Below are positions 1-7,479 of a stretch of DNA of 27,197 nucleotides, piece by piece. The DNA is from DATGEP01 sp035310125 (GTDB lineage: Bacteria; Chloroflexota; Ktedonobacteria; Ktedonobacterales; JADMIN01). The notes beneath the pieces are model-generated. The model made no database searches, was not told the origin of the DNA, and saw nothing but the letters and a program-made list of their open reading frames with translations. How positions within the stretch are numbered: position 1 is the stretch's first letter; each line of letters begins with the position of its first letter. The position numbers were made by a program, and so were the translations under genes. The DNA lies in the NCBI GenBank assembly GCA_035310125.1, contig DATGEP010000175.1, forward strand, positions 1-27,197, given 5' to 3'.

Positions 1-162
1 GCGGCATGCGCGATGCTCATCAGCTTGCCGATCCAGAAGCGCATCGGCATGTCTGGCATTCTGGTGATGTCACGGGTGCTGGGGATGCTGCTGGCCGCCG
101 TGGCGGCCCAGTTCATCCTCAATGGCATCGCGATATTCTTACATATTAGTGTGGCCCACTAG
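1..162 (+). CDS. MarC family integral membrane protein, C-terminal fragment
   Basis: The window opens inside a plus-strand reading frame that runs 53 codons to a TAG stop. The translated tail contains IGMSGILVMSRVLGMLLAA followed by QFILNGI, which matches the conserved last transmembrane helix of the MarC/YhgN/SnatA family (G-x-x-x-x-x-x-R-x-x-G-L-L-L-A-A-x-A-x-Q-F-I-x-x-G). MarC proteins are six-helix inner-membrane proteins of poorly defined transport function. The amino-terminal part lies outside the window. The stop is only 4 nt from the stop of the convergent MFS gene, so there is no room for a separate terminator. Identification rests on one helix only, but that helix is the most recognisable part of the family. 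Confidence 0.8.
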   Translation, partial: AACAMLISLPIQKRIGMSGILVMSRVLGMLLAAVAAQFILNGIAIFLHISVAH

Positions 163-166
163 AGGA

Positions 167-1876
167 CTAGACGAGGGGTGCGACGAAGGATTCGTAGGCG
201 CTGTCAGCATCGCGGCCCCGGCGCCGCCAGAGGAGCAGCGCGGGGAGGATGCCGAGCAAGGTGAAGAGGGCAGTGACAGCGAAGATCTCGATGTATAGCT
301 CGTGCAGGGACGTGGTAAAGACGGCGGCACTGGGGGAGGCGCCGGCTTTGAGGTAGGGCGCGACGAGGACACGCAGCCGGGCAAGGCCCCAGGTGGTGAC
401 GGTGGCGAGGCCAAGGATCATGCCGGCCATGCGCAGCGCCGTGACGACGGAGGAGGCGACACCGGCCTGAGTGACACGGGCGGCGTTGAGGGCGCTGGTG
501 CTGATCGGCGCGATGACGAGGCCGAAACCGAGACCGGCGACCACGGTGGCGCTGGTGATCTGCGCCCAGCCAACGCTGGCGGGCCAGAGGTGCATCAGCC
601 AGAAGCCGGCGCTGGCACACAGCACACCAAGCACGGCGCTGATGCGGCAGCCAAAGCGGGTGGAGAGCCAGCCGCCGACGATGGCGCCGACGGGTACCAG
701 CGCCGTCATCCGGAGAAGGGCGAGTCCGGATTGGATCGCGCCGTCAGCGGGCGAGGTGTCCACGAGCGTGCCGATGAAGAGCGGAATCATGACCAGCGCG
801 ACGATGAGTGTCATACCGATGATGAGACTGAGCAGGGCGGCGCCAGTGAATGCGGCGTGGCGGAAAAGCGCCGGCTCGACGACGGGCCAGCGCACTTTCA
901 GCTCAAGCGCGATGAAGAGCAGGAAGAGCACGGCGGCGGCTACCAGTAGGGCTGGGCTGACGTTGACGTGGGCGTTGAGGCTGAACGTGCCCGACGCGCC
1001 GGTTTGCTGGCCGAGGCCGATGGTGAGGCAGGCCAGGGACGCGCCGAAGAGCAGCGCACCGATGAGATCCACGCGCTCACGAGCGCCCCGCCCGCGCGGG
1101 AGCGTGAAGAACCCGGCAAGGAAGAGCACGGCGGCAAAGGGCACATTGAGGGTAAAGATCCACTGCCAGCCCCAGGTGCTGGTGATCCACGCTCCCCAGA
1201 CGGGGCCGAGGACGCCGCCGGCCTCGGTGACGGCGCCGATGAGGCCGAGCGCCAGACCACGCCGGCTTGTCCCGAAGAGGTCACCGACGACGGCCATCGC
1301 GACGGGAACGAGCGCGCCGCCGCCAAGCGCCTGCAAGAAGCGGGCGCCGACAAGCACATCCAGCGCGGGATAGGTGGTGTCTACGCCGAGACGATGGAGC
1401 AAGCCGAGCAGCCCCTGGGCGCCGTCGTAGAGCGGAGTGAGAATGGCGCCGCCGAGGGTCGTGTAGTCGGGAGCGATGTCGCCGCCAAGCACAGGGGAGA
1501 GCGCGCAGAGCGCGGAGCCAATACCGAAGATGGCAAGGCAGATGGCGAAGACGCGCCAGCGGCCATAAATGTCGGAGACGCGGCCCATGAGCGGCATGGC
1601 GATGACGTAGCCAAGCAGGTAGCCGCTGATGATCCAGGCGGCGCGGTCGGGTTGGGTGACATCGAGGCCGATATCCTGGAGCATGGAGATGAGGGCGGTG
1701 ACGACGACCGTCTGGTCGAGGGCGGTGAGGAACACGGCGATGCTGACGACGGCGACGGCGACGCGCCCGGTGGTGGTGAGTCGGCCATCGTCCCGGCGCA
1801 GCGCGGTGCGGACACGAGTGACGGGCGTGGCTCCAGCGAGCGTTGATCCGGAAGCCGCCTCGCGCGTGGTGTCCAT
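167..1876 (-). CDS. DHA2-family (EmrB/QacA/P55-like) MFS exporter
   Basis: This is a 569-residue polytopic membrane protein of the major facilitator superfamily, probably with 14 transmembrane segments and working as a proton-driven exporter. TM1 carries the DHA2 signature FLTALDQTVVV (about residues 49-59), motif A is GRVSDIYGRWR (98-108), and the antiporter motif C is GGVLGPVWGAW (220-230). Translation could start at GTG 1888, but that codon directly abuts the AGGAGG sequence, so ATG 1876 with GAGG six bases upstream is preferred. An unusual extra stretch of about 43 residues (about 130-172, including GGDIAPDYTTLGGAILTPLY) lies between TM3 and TM4, where relatives have a short loop. The upstream neighbour on the same strand is an LppX/LprAFG-like lipoprotein, an arrangement like lprG-p55 of mycobacteria, so a lipid or lipophilic drug substrate is possible. 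The actual substrate is unknown. Confidence 0.9.
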   Translation of the reverse strand: MDTTREAASGSTLAGATPVTRVRTALRRDDGRLTTTGRVAVAVVSIAVFLTALDQTVVVTALISMLQDIGLDVTQPDRAAWIISGYLLGYVIAMPLMGRVSDIYGRWRVFAICLAIFGIGSALCALSPVLGGDIAPDYTTLGGAILTPLYDGAQGLLGLLHRLGVDTTYPALDVLVGARFLQALGGGALVPVAMAVVGDLFGTSRRGLALGLIGAVTEAGGVLGPVWGAWITSTWGWQWIFTLNVPFAAVLFLAGFFTLPRGRGARERVDLIGALLFGASLACLTIGLGQQTGASGTFSLNAHVNVSPALLVAAAVLFLLFIALELKVRWPVVEPALFRHAAFTGAALLSLIIGMTLIVALVMIPLFIGTLVDTSPADGAIQSGLALLRMTALVPVGAIVGGWLSTRFGCRISAVLGVLCASAGFWLMHLWPASVGWAQITSATVVAGLGFGLVIAPISTSALNAARVTQAGVASSVVTALRMAGMILGLATVTTWGLARLRVLVAPYLKAGASPSAAVFTTSLHELYIEIFAVTALFTLLGILPALLLWRRRGRDADSAYESFVAPLV

Positions 1877-1888
1877 TAGATACCTCAC

Positions 1889-2049
1889 CCTCCTCTGGGA
1901 ACCTCACCCCCGGCCCGCCTCCGCGTGAGAGCACGCGACGCCGCGGCGGGAGCCGCTCCGCGCGGGGCGAGGGGAGAATGGAACCTCATCCCCCCGCGCC
2001 CCTCTATGCGCAGATGTAGAGGCGCCGCCTGCCGCGCCCGCCGCGGCGA
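1889..2049. repeat. GC-rich intergenic stretch with dispersed-repeat fragments
   Basis: The gap between the lipoprotein and MFS genes contains two copies of GGAACCTCA[C/T]CCCCC (1898-1911 and 1980-1995). Shared copies of the same block occur in inverse orientation at 4148-4161, and CTCACCCCCGGC recurs at 3119-3130. It also holds small GC-rich palindromes such as GCGTG-AGAG-CACGC near 1923-1936. No coding signal is seen. The blocks look like fragments of a genome-wide intergenic repeat, an inference from recurrence inside this window only. Confidence 0.45.
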
Positions 2050-2787
2050 TCACACACCGGGCGGCGGGGTGATCGTGACGGGGGCGTCGAACTTGGACAG
2101 GTAGAACGTGTAGACGGTCTTGCTGGTATCGCCTTCGGTAATGGCGCCGGCGAGCGTGGCGGAATACAGGCGGCCATCAGATTTGCCGATACAGTAGCTG
2201 GTGGGGATGGGCTGCGTGGCAACGACATCGCTAAAGAGCGGCTGCAACAGGCTGGGCGAGAGCGTGCCGGTGATCTTCCAGCAGCTCTGTCCATTGGCGC
2301 TCCCGTCGGCTGGGGCGCTGGGATTCTGGAGCTGTGTCATGAGGGCGCCGAGGCCCTGTTGCGAGTCGAAGATGTTGAGAAAGTAGGCGAACTGGTCCGT
2401 TGTCACGTATTTCTGGGAGATGGGATCGGTATACCACTCCTGCTGGCCGATGATGATGAGCGAGACATTGACGTTGACGAAGCCGGCATCCACCGTGGCC
2501 GTGGCGTGCAACGAGGCGGGCCGCGAGACATCGCCATCCGCGGAGGTGATGATGTAGCCACCGTTGCTGGGAGCGCCAGGGTGATCCACCTTCATCTGAA
2601 AGTGGAAGGATTGGGTGGTATTGAGCTTGGCCTGCGCGTCTTTGAGGAGTGTGGTCGTGTTTGGTAGCGAGTCGCCACAGGCGGCGACGGCCAGCAGCCC
2701 AACCAGCAGCGCGAGCGCGGGCAGCGCGCTCGCGCTGCTGGTTGTCCGCCGCCTTTCTCGCGCTCGCCACGTCATGACAGCGTTCAT
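2050..2787 (-). CDS. LppX/LprAFG-family lipoprotein
   Basis: The 245-residue product has a basic amino terminus (WRARERRR), a hydrophobic segment and a lipobox ending AVAAC, so Cys37 would be lipidated and the protein anchored on the outer face of the membrane. The body has the LppX/LprG pattern: LLKDAQAKLNTTQSFHF at the start of the mature domain, a SADGDVSRP turn, and alternating hydrophobic strands ending in QQEWYTDP. Members of this family (LprG, LppX of mycobacteria) form a half-barrel with a cavity for acylated lipids. Two cysteines (in QSCWK and SYCIG) could form a disulfide. ATG 2787 is chosen because GGAGAAG lies 7 nt upstream; the frame stays open further upstream but without a ribosome site. 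It precedes an MFS exporter on the same strand, with a 173 nt gap. Family assignment is by pattern only. Confidence 0.75.
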   Translation of the reverse strand: MNAVMTWRARERRRTTSSASALPALALLVGLLAVAACGDSLPNTTTLLKDAQAKLNTTQSFHFQMKVDHPGAPSNGGYIITSADGDVSRPASLHATATVDAGFVNVNVSLIIIGQQEWYTDPISQKYVTTDQFAYFLNIFDSQQGLGALMTQLQNPSAPADGSANGQSCWKITGTLSPSLLQPLFSDVVATQPIPTSYCIGKSDGRLYSATLAGAITEGDTSKTVYTFYLSKFDAPVTITPPPGV

Positions 2788-3323
2788 GTCGTTACTTCTC
2801 CATTTGCCGGCTGAGTAGTCACTCCGCCGCTCATTATGGCGACCGGGGCGGGATACGTCAATGGCGGGCGATTCCGGTTGCCGATTCTGCCGCAATTTCA
2901 GAATCGGCGGAGGAGGAGGTTGCCGATTCTGCCGGAAATCACAATTGCGCGGTCGCAGCCATCAATGGCCGGCGCACGATGAGAGAGGGGCTAAAGTCCG
3001 AGGCTCCCGACATCTGGCAACCAGCGTGGCGGTTGCCGATTCTGCCGGAATCTGAGAATTGGTTGCCGATTCTGCCGGAATCTGAGAATCGGTAACCGAT
3101 TCTGCCGGGAAAGGGGTTCTCACCCCCGGCGGGCGCAGCAGGCAGCGCCCCTACAGTGTGCGGGGAGAGGCAGGGAGAGGCGGAGGGAGGCGGTTGCCGA
3201 TTCTGCCGGAAATCGAGATTGACGGGCGCGGTATTCGGTTGGGAAGGTGCGTGGGGCGAACGGCGCGGGGCCGCTGGCGGGAGTGTAGCACATAGGGTGC
3301 GCGGTGTCGCCGGACAGGAGCGG
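2788..3323. repeat. Intergenic cluster of six GGTTGCCGATTCTGCCGGAA repeats
   Basis: This 536-base gap holds six copies of a unit whose core is GGTTGCCGATTCTGCCGGAA: at about 2876-2907, 2918-2940, 3031-3060, 3061-3090, 3091-3110 (degenerate, GGTAACC start) and 3192-3214. The copies at 3031 and 3061 are tandem and differ at one base of 30. Several copies form hairpins: CCGATTCTG (2881-2889) pairs with CAGAATCGG (2899-2907), and CCGATTCT (3066-3073) with AGAATCGG (3085-3092). A separate hairpin GGGCGC (3131-3136) / GCGCCC (3145-3150) lies between the last two copies. No convincing gene is present. Confidence 0.85.
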
Positions 3324-3899
3324 TCAGGGACGGACTGACGTTGGGGAGCGGGCGCAGCGTGTGTGAGCAAGGCCAACGTAGACGATGGTGCCCAGGAGAC
3401 CGGATGAAAGGTCGCCGATGCTGTCCCAGGCGCCGCGGACGTTGTGCGTGCCGCAGAAGACATCGGTGAGATATTCCTGCGCCTCCAATAGCGTGTGGAT
3501 ACCGTTGGTCGTGCCGATGGCCGCCAGGGGCGGCATGTCGAACGCCTGCAGCAGCACGGCGGCAAAGGCGCCGGTGCCGTGGAAGTGGGGGATGAGATCA
3601 AAGTGCGTGTAGCGGTCGTAGAGATCGAGGTAGTTGCCGGCCATATCGAGCCAGAAGATCGAGAGATAGAGGGTATCGGACCAGACAGGATAGCGGCGCC
3701 ACCGAAAGCGCGGGCGCGACGAGATGTAGAGGAGCGGGAAGACAAGGCCGAGACCGCCGACGACGAGCAGGTTACGTATGGGGATGGCTTTGCCCTCGTA
3801 GCGCGGGTCATGCGGATGACGCAGCACATCCACCAGGAAAGCGGCTGTGCTGATCCGAACGAGCGCATTGAGCGCGAACCCGGTTACGTGTCGCTTCAT
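3324..3899 (-). CDS. Small polytopic membrane protein, DUF2238/YjdF-like
   Basis: The 191-residue product has about four or five hydrophobic segments and polar, charged loops with conserved-looking His, Asp and Glu residues: NYLDLYDRYTHFDLIPHFHG, then ALLEAQEY-like LLEAQEY, then GTHNVRGAWDSIGDLSSGLL. The spacing of a first D/H cluster, a central E-x-x-E and a final D-x-x-x-D-L-x-x-x-L-L-G resembles DUF2238 (YjdF) membrane proteins, whose function is unknown. ATG 3899 is used; GTG 3908 is possible, and neither has a strong ribosome site (a weak AAGAG lies about 8 nt before the ATG). The family call is tentative because I could only compare motif spacing. The flanking repeat region and divergent glycolytic operon say nothing about its role. 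Confidence 0.6.
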   Translation of the reverse strand: MKRHVTGFALNALVRISTAAFLVDVLRHPHDPRYEGKAIPIRNLLVVGGLGLVFPLLYISSRPRFRWRRYPVWSDTLYLSIFWLDMAGNYLDLYDRYTHFDLIPHFHGTGAFAAVLLQAFDMPPLAAIGTTNGIHTLLEAQEYLTDVFCGTHNVRGAWDSIGDLSSGLLGTIVYVGLAHTRCARSPTSVRP

Positions 3900-4237
3900 A
3901 GCCCACACTCTTTTCGCCGGATGGCGACTGAGCCGGCGCAGCTCACGGCGGCTCCGCCAGGGGACGCCGTGACGTAGGATTGGGTATCAGCAGAACGAAT
4001 GCCAGCGTGCGGTTTCGCACTATGGCAGGTGGCGACAGGAAGACCAGGAAGGGAGGCTACGAATCAACCGCGCGTGCTACAATTTTACTGGAATGCCGGT
4101 CCATCAGGCAACCCACTGTCCCCCGTCTCCCGTGGGAGAGGGAGAAAGGGGTGAGGTTCCCGGCAAGCGTCGCGCGGCAATGGCGCCGCGTGCATTGGGG
4201 CTGGTTCCCAGGTTTCGCTTTGAGGAGGTTCTTACTC
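3900..4237. other. Divergent intergenic region and gap leader
   Basis: This region separates the minus-strand membrane gene from gap. The gap reading frame stays open upstream to about 3980, but that extension has no recognisable domain, so it is treated as leader. It holds an extended -10 candidate at 4075-4083 and a repeat-like block around 4113-4161 that includes CTCCCGTGGGAGAGGGAGA and an inverted copy of GGGAACCTCACCCC (4148-4161). Confidence 0.5.
4075..4083 (+). promoter_or_regulatory. Putative extended -10 promoter element for gap-pgk-tpiA
   Basis: TGC-TACAAT fits the TGn extended -10 consensus of the housekeeping sigma factor. No good -35 hexamer is seen at the usual distance, as is common with extended -10 promoters. 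It would give a leader of about 150 nt before gap. Similar TGn-TACAnT elements precede two other genes in the window (7417 and 11055). Confidence 0.4.
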
Positions 4238-5248
4238 ATGACAACGCGCGTAGGCATTAACGGATTCGGTCGTATTGGGCGCCAGAGTCTGAAGGCGATA
4301 TTGGAGCGCCATCCCGGCGAGATCGAAGTCGTCGGCATCAACGACATCACCGACACCGAAACCAACGCCCATCTGTTCCGCTATGACACGACCTATGGCC
4401 GCTACAAGGGCAGCGTCGAAGTCACCGAGAACGACCTCGTGATTGATGGCAAGCGCATCAAAGTCTTCGCGCAGAGAGATCCCGGCCAGATCCCGTGGGG
4501 CGAGGTTGGCGCGCAGATCGTCATCGAGAGCACCGGCTTATTCACCGATGGCCCCAAGGCCGCCGCTCACCTGCGCGACACCGTCAAGAAAGTTATCATC
4601 TCCGCGCCCGCCAAGGGAGAAGATGTTACCCTGGTCCTCGGCGTGAATCAGGATACATACGATCCCGCCAAACATAACATCATCTCCAATGCCTCCTGCA
4701 CGACCAATTGTCTGGCTCCCGCCGCCAAGGTCGTCAACGACACCTTCGGCATCGAGAAGGCGCTCATGACCACCGTCCACTCCTACACCAATGATCAGCG
4801 CATCCTGGACGTGGTTCACAAAGACCTGCGCCGCGCTCGCGCCGCCGCCGCCAATATCATCCCCACCAGCACAGGCGCCGCTCGTGCGCTCGCGCTCGTC
4901 ATTCCTGAGCTGAAGGGCAAGTTCGACGGCTTTTCCTTGCGCGTTCCCACCATCACCGTCTCTGTCGTGGACTTCGTCGCTACGTTGCGCAAGCCCGCCA
5001 GCGTCGAATCGCTCAATAACGCGTTCAAGGAGGCGGCAGCCGGCGCGCTCAACGGGATCCTCGACTATACCGATGAGCCGCTGGTCTCCTCGGATTTCCG
5101 CGGCGACTACCACTCATCCATCATTGATGGCCTGTCTACCATGGCAATCGGTGACAATTTCGTCAAAGTCATCGCCTGGTACGACAACGAGTGGGGCTAC
5201 TCCTGCCGCGTCGCCGATCTGACAGCTTTCGTCGCTGAGCGCCTGTAA
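4238..5248 (+). CDS. gap: Glyceraldehyde-3-phosphate dehydrogenase, type I
   Basis: The 336-residue enzyme oxidises and phosphorylates glyceraldehyde 3-phosphate to 1,3-bisphosphoglycerate with NAD+ in glycolysis. The Rossmann motif GINGFGRIGR is at residues 6-15, the active-site stretch SNASCTTNCLAP puts the catalytic Cys at 154, and the partner His is 181 in TTVHSYTNDQ. Asp36 in GIND supports NAD+ preference. The carboxyl end WYDNEWGYSCRVADL is the standard signature, and the length matches the family. ATG 4238 follows GAGGAGG (4222-4228) by 9 nt; the longer open frame upstream lacks homology. It is the first gene of a gap-pgk-tpiA operon, with a structured 93-nt spacer before pgk. No odd features were seen in the catalytic residues. 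Confidence 0.97.
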   Translation: MTTRVGINGFGRIGRQSLKAILERHPGEIEVVGINDITDTETNAHLFRYDTTYGRYKGSVEVTENDLVIDGKRIKVFAQRDPGQIPWGEVGAQIVIESTGLFTDGPKAAAHLRDTVKKVIISAPAKGEDVTLVLGVNQDTYDPAKHNIISNASCTTNCLAPAAKVVNDTFGIEKALMTTVHSYTNDQRILDVVHKDLRRARAAAANIIPTSTGAARALALVIPELKGKFDGFSLRVPTITVSVVDFVATLRKPASVESLNNAFKEAAAGALNGILDYTDEPLVSSDFRGDYHSSIIDGLSTMAIGDNFVKVIAWYDNEWGYSCRVADLTAFVAERL

Positions 5249-5282
5249 TAACCTCGATTTCCTGGGCTTCAGTTCCACCGTC

Positions 5283-5315
5283 GCGTGCTCCGGCTCTCCA
5301 CAGCCGCGAGCACGC
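5283..5315 (+). promoter_or_regulatory. Strong intercistronic hairpin between gap and pgk
   Basis: GCGTGCTC (5283-5290) pairs with GAGCACGC (5308-5315), and inside it CGGCT (5291-5295) pairs with AGCCG (5302-5306), with a one-base bulge (C5307) and a CTCCAC loop. No T-run follows, so it is not a classical terminator. Position and strength suggest an mRNA processing or stabilising element that lets gap be expressed more than pgk. Confidence 0.6.
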
Positions 5316-5341
5316 TTCACCGTGAGAGGTCAGCTTCTTTT

Positions 5342-6544
5342 ATGGACAAAGCCACCGTACGCGACGTTGCCGTACGTGGCAAGCGCGTGCTGGAGCGCGT
5401 GGACTTCAATGTGCCGCTCGACGACAGCGGGCGCATCACGGACGACACACGCATCCGCGCCTCCTTGCCCACCATTCAGTATCTGCTGGACAACGGCGCC
5501 GCCGTCATCCTCATGAGTCATCTGGGCCGGCCCAAGGGTAAGGCCAATCCGAAGTACAGCCTGCGCCCCGTCGCCGCGCGCCTGGCGGAGCTGCTGGGCA
5601 AGCCGGTCGCGCTCGCCGATGATTGTGTCGGACCGGACGCCACGGCCAGGGCCAGCGCGCTCCAGCCGGGTCAGGTGCTGCTCCTCGAAAACCTCCGGTT
5701 CCACCCCGAAGAAGAAGCCAATGATCCCGCGTTCGCCAAACAGCTCGCTTCGCTCGGCGAGATCTACGTCAACGACGCATTCGGCACGGCCCATCGCGCC
5801 CACGCCAGCACGGAAGGCGTCGCGCACGACCTGCCCGCCGTCGCCGGCTTTCTTATGGAAAAAGAGCTGAGCTTCCTCGGCGGCGCGCTGGAGAGCCCCA
5901 AACGCCCCTTCGTCGCCATCTCTGGCGGCGCCAAAGTCTCCGACAAGATCGCCGTCCTCGATCACCTGATTGAGATTGCCGATGCGGTCCTCATCGGCGG
6001 CGGCATGGCCAACACCTTTTTTAGAGCCAATGGCCTCGAAATGGGCGACTCTCTGGTCGAAGACGACAAGCTGGACGAGGCCCGCCACCTCATGGCGAAG
6101 GCCCGACAGGCCGGCAAGCGCTTCGTCCTGCCCGTGGATGTCGCCGTGGCCGACCGGTTCGCCGCCGATGCCGACCGCACGCTCACCACGCCCGATCATG
6201 TCCTGCCCGGTTGGCGCATCCTGGATGTTGGCCCGCAGACGCTCGCCGTCTTTGGCGACGTGCTTGCCGATGCGCAGACCATCATCTGGAACGGTACAAT
6301 GGGCGTCGCCGAGTTTCCCGCCTTCGCACAGGGCACCAACGCCCTCATCGGCCAGCTTGTCGAGCGCACCGAGCAGGGCGCCATCACCATCGTCGGCGGC
6401 GGCGACTCGGCGGCGGCGGTCGAGGCGGCTGGGGCGGCGGAGAAGGTCACGCATGTCTCCACTGGCGGGGGCGCGTCCCTAGAGTTCCTTGAAGGCCGCA
6501 GCCTGCCCGGCGTCGCCGCTCTGCGTGACCGCGGCAGCGTGTGA
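5342..6544 (+). CDS. pgk: Phosphoglycerate kinase
   Basis: The 400-residue enzyme transfers the acyl phosphate of 1,3-bisphosphoglycerate to ADP. All family landmarks are present: RVDFNVPL near the start, the substrate loop SHLGRPKG, LLLENLRFHPEEEAND, VNDAFGTAHRAHAS, the hinge and nucleotide part GGAKVSDKI, then IWNGTMGVAEFPAFAQGT, and the phosphate-binding GGGDSAAAV and STGGGASLEFLEG. The length is normal and no key residue is missing. ATG 5342 is chosen because the protein then begins at the usual point before RVDFNVPL, and GAGAGG lies about 12 nt upstream; the open frame from 5285 would place the intercistronic hairpin inside the coding region and is unlikely. The next gene, tpiA, starts 18 nt after the stop. 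Confidence 0.97.
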   Translation: MDKATVRDVAVRGKRVLERVDFNVPLDDSGRITDDTRIRASLPTIQYLLDNGAAVILMSHLGRPKGKANPKYSLRPVAARLAELLGKPVALADDCVGPDATARASALQPGQVLLLENLRFHPEEEANDPAFAKQLASLGEIYVNDAFGTAHRAHASTEGVAHDLPAVAGFLMEKELSFLGGALESPKRPFVAISGGAKVSDKIAVLDHLIEIADAVLIGGGMANTFFRANGLEMGDSLVEDDKLDEARHLMAKARQAGKRFVLPVDVAVADRFAADADRTLTTPDHVLPGWRILDVGPQTLAVFGDVLADAQTIIWNGTMGVAEFPAFAQGTNALIGQLVERTEQGAITIVGGGDSAAAVEAAGAAEKVTHVSTGGGASLEFLEGRSLPGVAALRDRGSV

Positions 6545-6562
6545 AACGCGAAGGAGATGTCC

Positions 6563-7351
6563 ATGACCAGCGCCATGTCGCCCCGGCTGCCGATTGTCGC
6601 CGGCAACTGGAAGATGAACTACGGCCCCACCGAAGGTCGCGCCTTCGTCGAATCCATTCTCGATGACCTTGCCAGCATTTCCAGCGTCGAGCGTGTCCTC
6701 TGCCCGCCGGCCATCTCGATTCCCGCCGTCCATACCATCACCGGCGGCACCGATATCACCCTCGGCGCCCAGAATATGTACTTTGAGGAGCGTGGCGCCT
6801 ACACCGGCGAAATCTCGCCGCTGATGCTGATGGGCCTCTGCCAGTACGTCATCCTGGGCCACTCGGAGCGCCGCGCCTACTTCAATGAGACGGATGATCT
6901 CGTGAATAAGAAGGCGCTGGCCGCCTTCGCGCATGGGTTGCGTCCTATCGTCTGCGTCGGTGAGCTCCTGGAGCACCGCGACGCCAACCTCACTGAGGTG
7001 ATCATTACGGGGCAGATTCGAGGGAGTCTGGCCAATCTGCCCGTGGAACGCCTGAGCGAGCTCGTCGTCGCGTACGAGCCGTGCTGGGCTATCGGCACGG
7101 GCCGCGCCGCCAGCCCACGCGACGCCGCCGAAGTCGCCGCGCTCATCCGCGCGCTGCTCGCGGATATGTATGGCCTCGACGCGGCGCAAACCGTTCGTAT
7201 CCAGTATGGCGGCAGCGTCACCCCGGCCAACGCCGCCAGCTTTGCCGCCATCCCCGATGTAGATGGATCCCTCGTCGGCGGCGCCAGTCTCAAGGCCGAC
7301 TTTGTCGAGATTGTTCGCCAGACGGCGGTTGCGAAAGGTTTGCCGGCGTAG
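6563..7351 (+). CDS. tpiA: Triosephosphate isomerase
   Basis: The 262-residue enzyme interconverts dihydroxyacetone phosphate and glyceraldehyde 3-phosphate. The TIM-barrel signatures are complete: GNWKMN with catalytic Lys17, GHSERR with His100, and AYEPCWAIGTG with catalytic Glu172, followed by QYGGSVTPANA and the phosphate-binding LVGGASL. Most relatives have Val where this one has Cys in YEPCW; this should be neutral. ATG 6563 is preferred over ATG 6557 because AAGGAG (6551-6556) would touch the latter, whereas it lies 6 nt before the former. It closes the gap-pgk-tpiA operon. Its TAG stop lies in the loop of a small hairpin followed by TTTT. Confidence 0.97.
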   Translation: MTSAMSPRLPIVAGNWKMNYGPTEGRAFVESILDDLASISSVERVLCPPAISIPAVHTITGGTDITLGAQNMYFEERGAYTGEISPLMLMGLCQYVILGHSERRAYFNETDDLVNKKALAAFAHGLRPIVCVGELLEHRDANLTEVIITGQIRGSLANLPVERLSELVVAYEPCWAIGTGRAASPRDAAEVAALIRALLADMYGLDAAQTVRIQYGGSVTPANAASFAAIPDVDGSLVGGASLKADFVEIVRQTAVAKGLPA

Positions 7352-7360
7352 CGCCGTTTT
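7344..7360 (+). terminator. Short hairpin-T4 at the tpiA stop codon
   Basis: CGGCG (7344-7348) and CGCCG (7352-7356) form a five-pair stem around the TAG stop codon and are followed by TTTT (7357-7360). It has terminator geometry but is short, so it is probably weak. A second 9-bp stem, CCGGAGAGG (7371-7379) with CCTCTCCGG (7396-7404), follows without a T-run. Confidence 0.5.
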
Positions 7361-7416
7361 CCCGTCGCTACCGGAGAGGGCGTGGAAGCGAGGCGCCTCT
7401 CCGGCCCAGCTCAATA

Positions 7417-7425
7417 TGCTACACT
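7417..7425 (+). promoter_or_regulatory. Putative extended -10 for the decarboxylase operon
   Basis: TGC-TACACT lies 54 nt before the start codon of the first decarboxylase gene and just after the hairpins that end the tpiA transcript. This fits an independent promoter, although no clear -35 is visible. Confidence 0.4.
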
Positions 7426-7479
7426 GAACCCAACACGGATCCCACGGCCAGCCAAGCACGACCTGCTCAGGAGGAAGAA

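Noticed and set aside
302..1846. Long plus-strand open frames opposite the MFS gene
   Set aside because: They are frame shadows in GC-rich DNA: acidic, low-complexity translations with no motif, fully covered by a clear MFS protein on the other strand.
2876..3214. Repeat cluster considered as a CRISPR array
   Set aside because: Spacing between copies is irregular, two copies are directly tandem with no spacer, and there are no cas genes nearby.
3980..4237. N-terminal extension of gap by 86 codons
   Set aside because: The added residues have no homology to the dehydrogenase, whereas ATG 4238 has a strong ribosome site and gives the normal start before GINGFGRIGR.
5330..6454. A 374-codon minus-strand frame opposite pgk
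   Set aside because: The plus-strand frame encodes an intact phosphoglycerate kinase, and the antisense translation shows no family motif or ribosome site.
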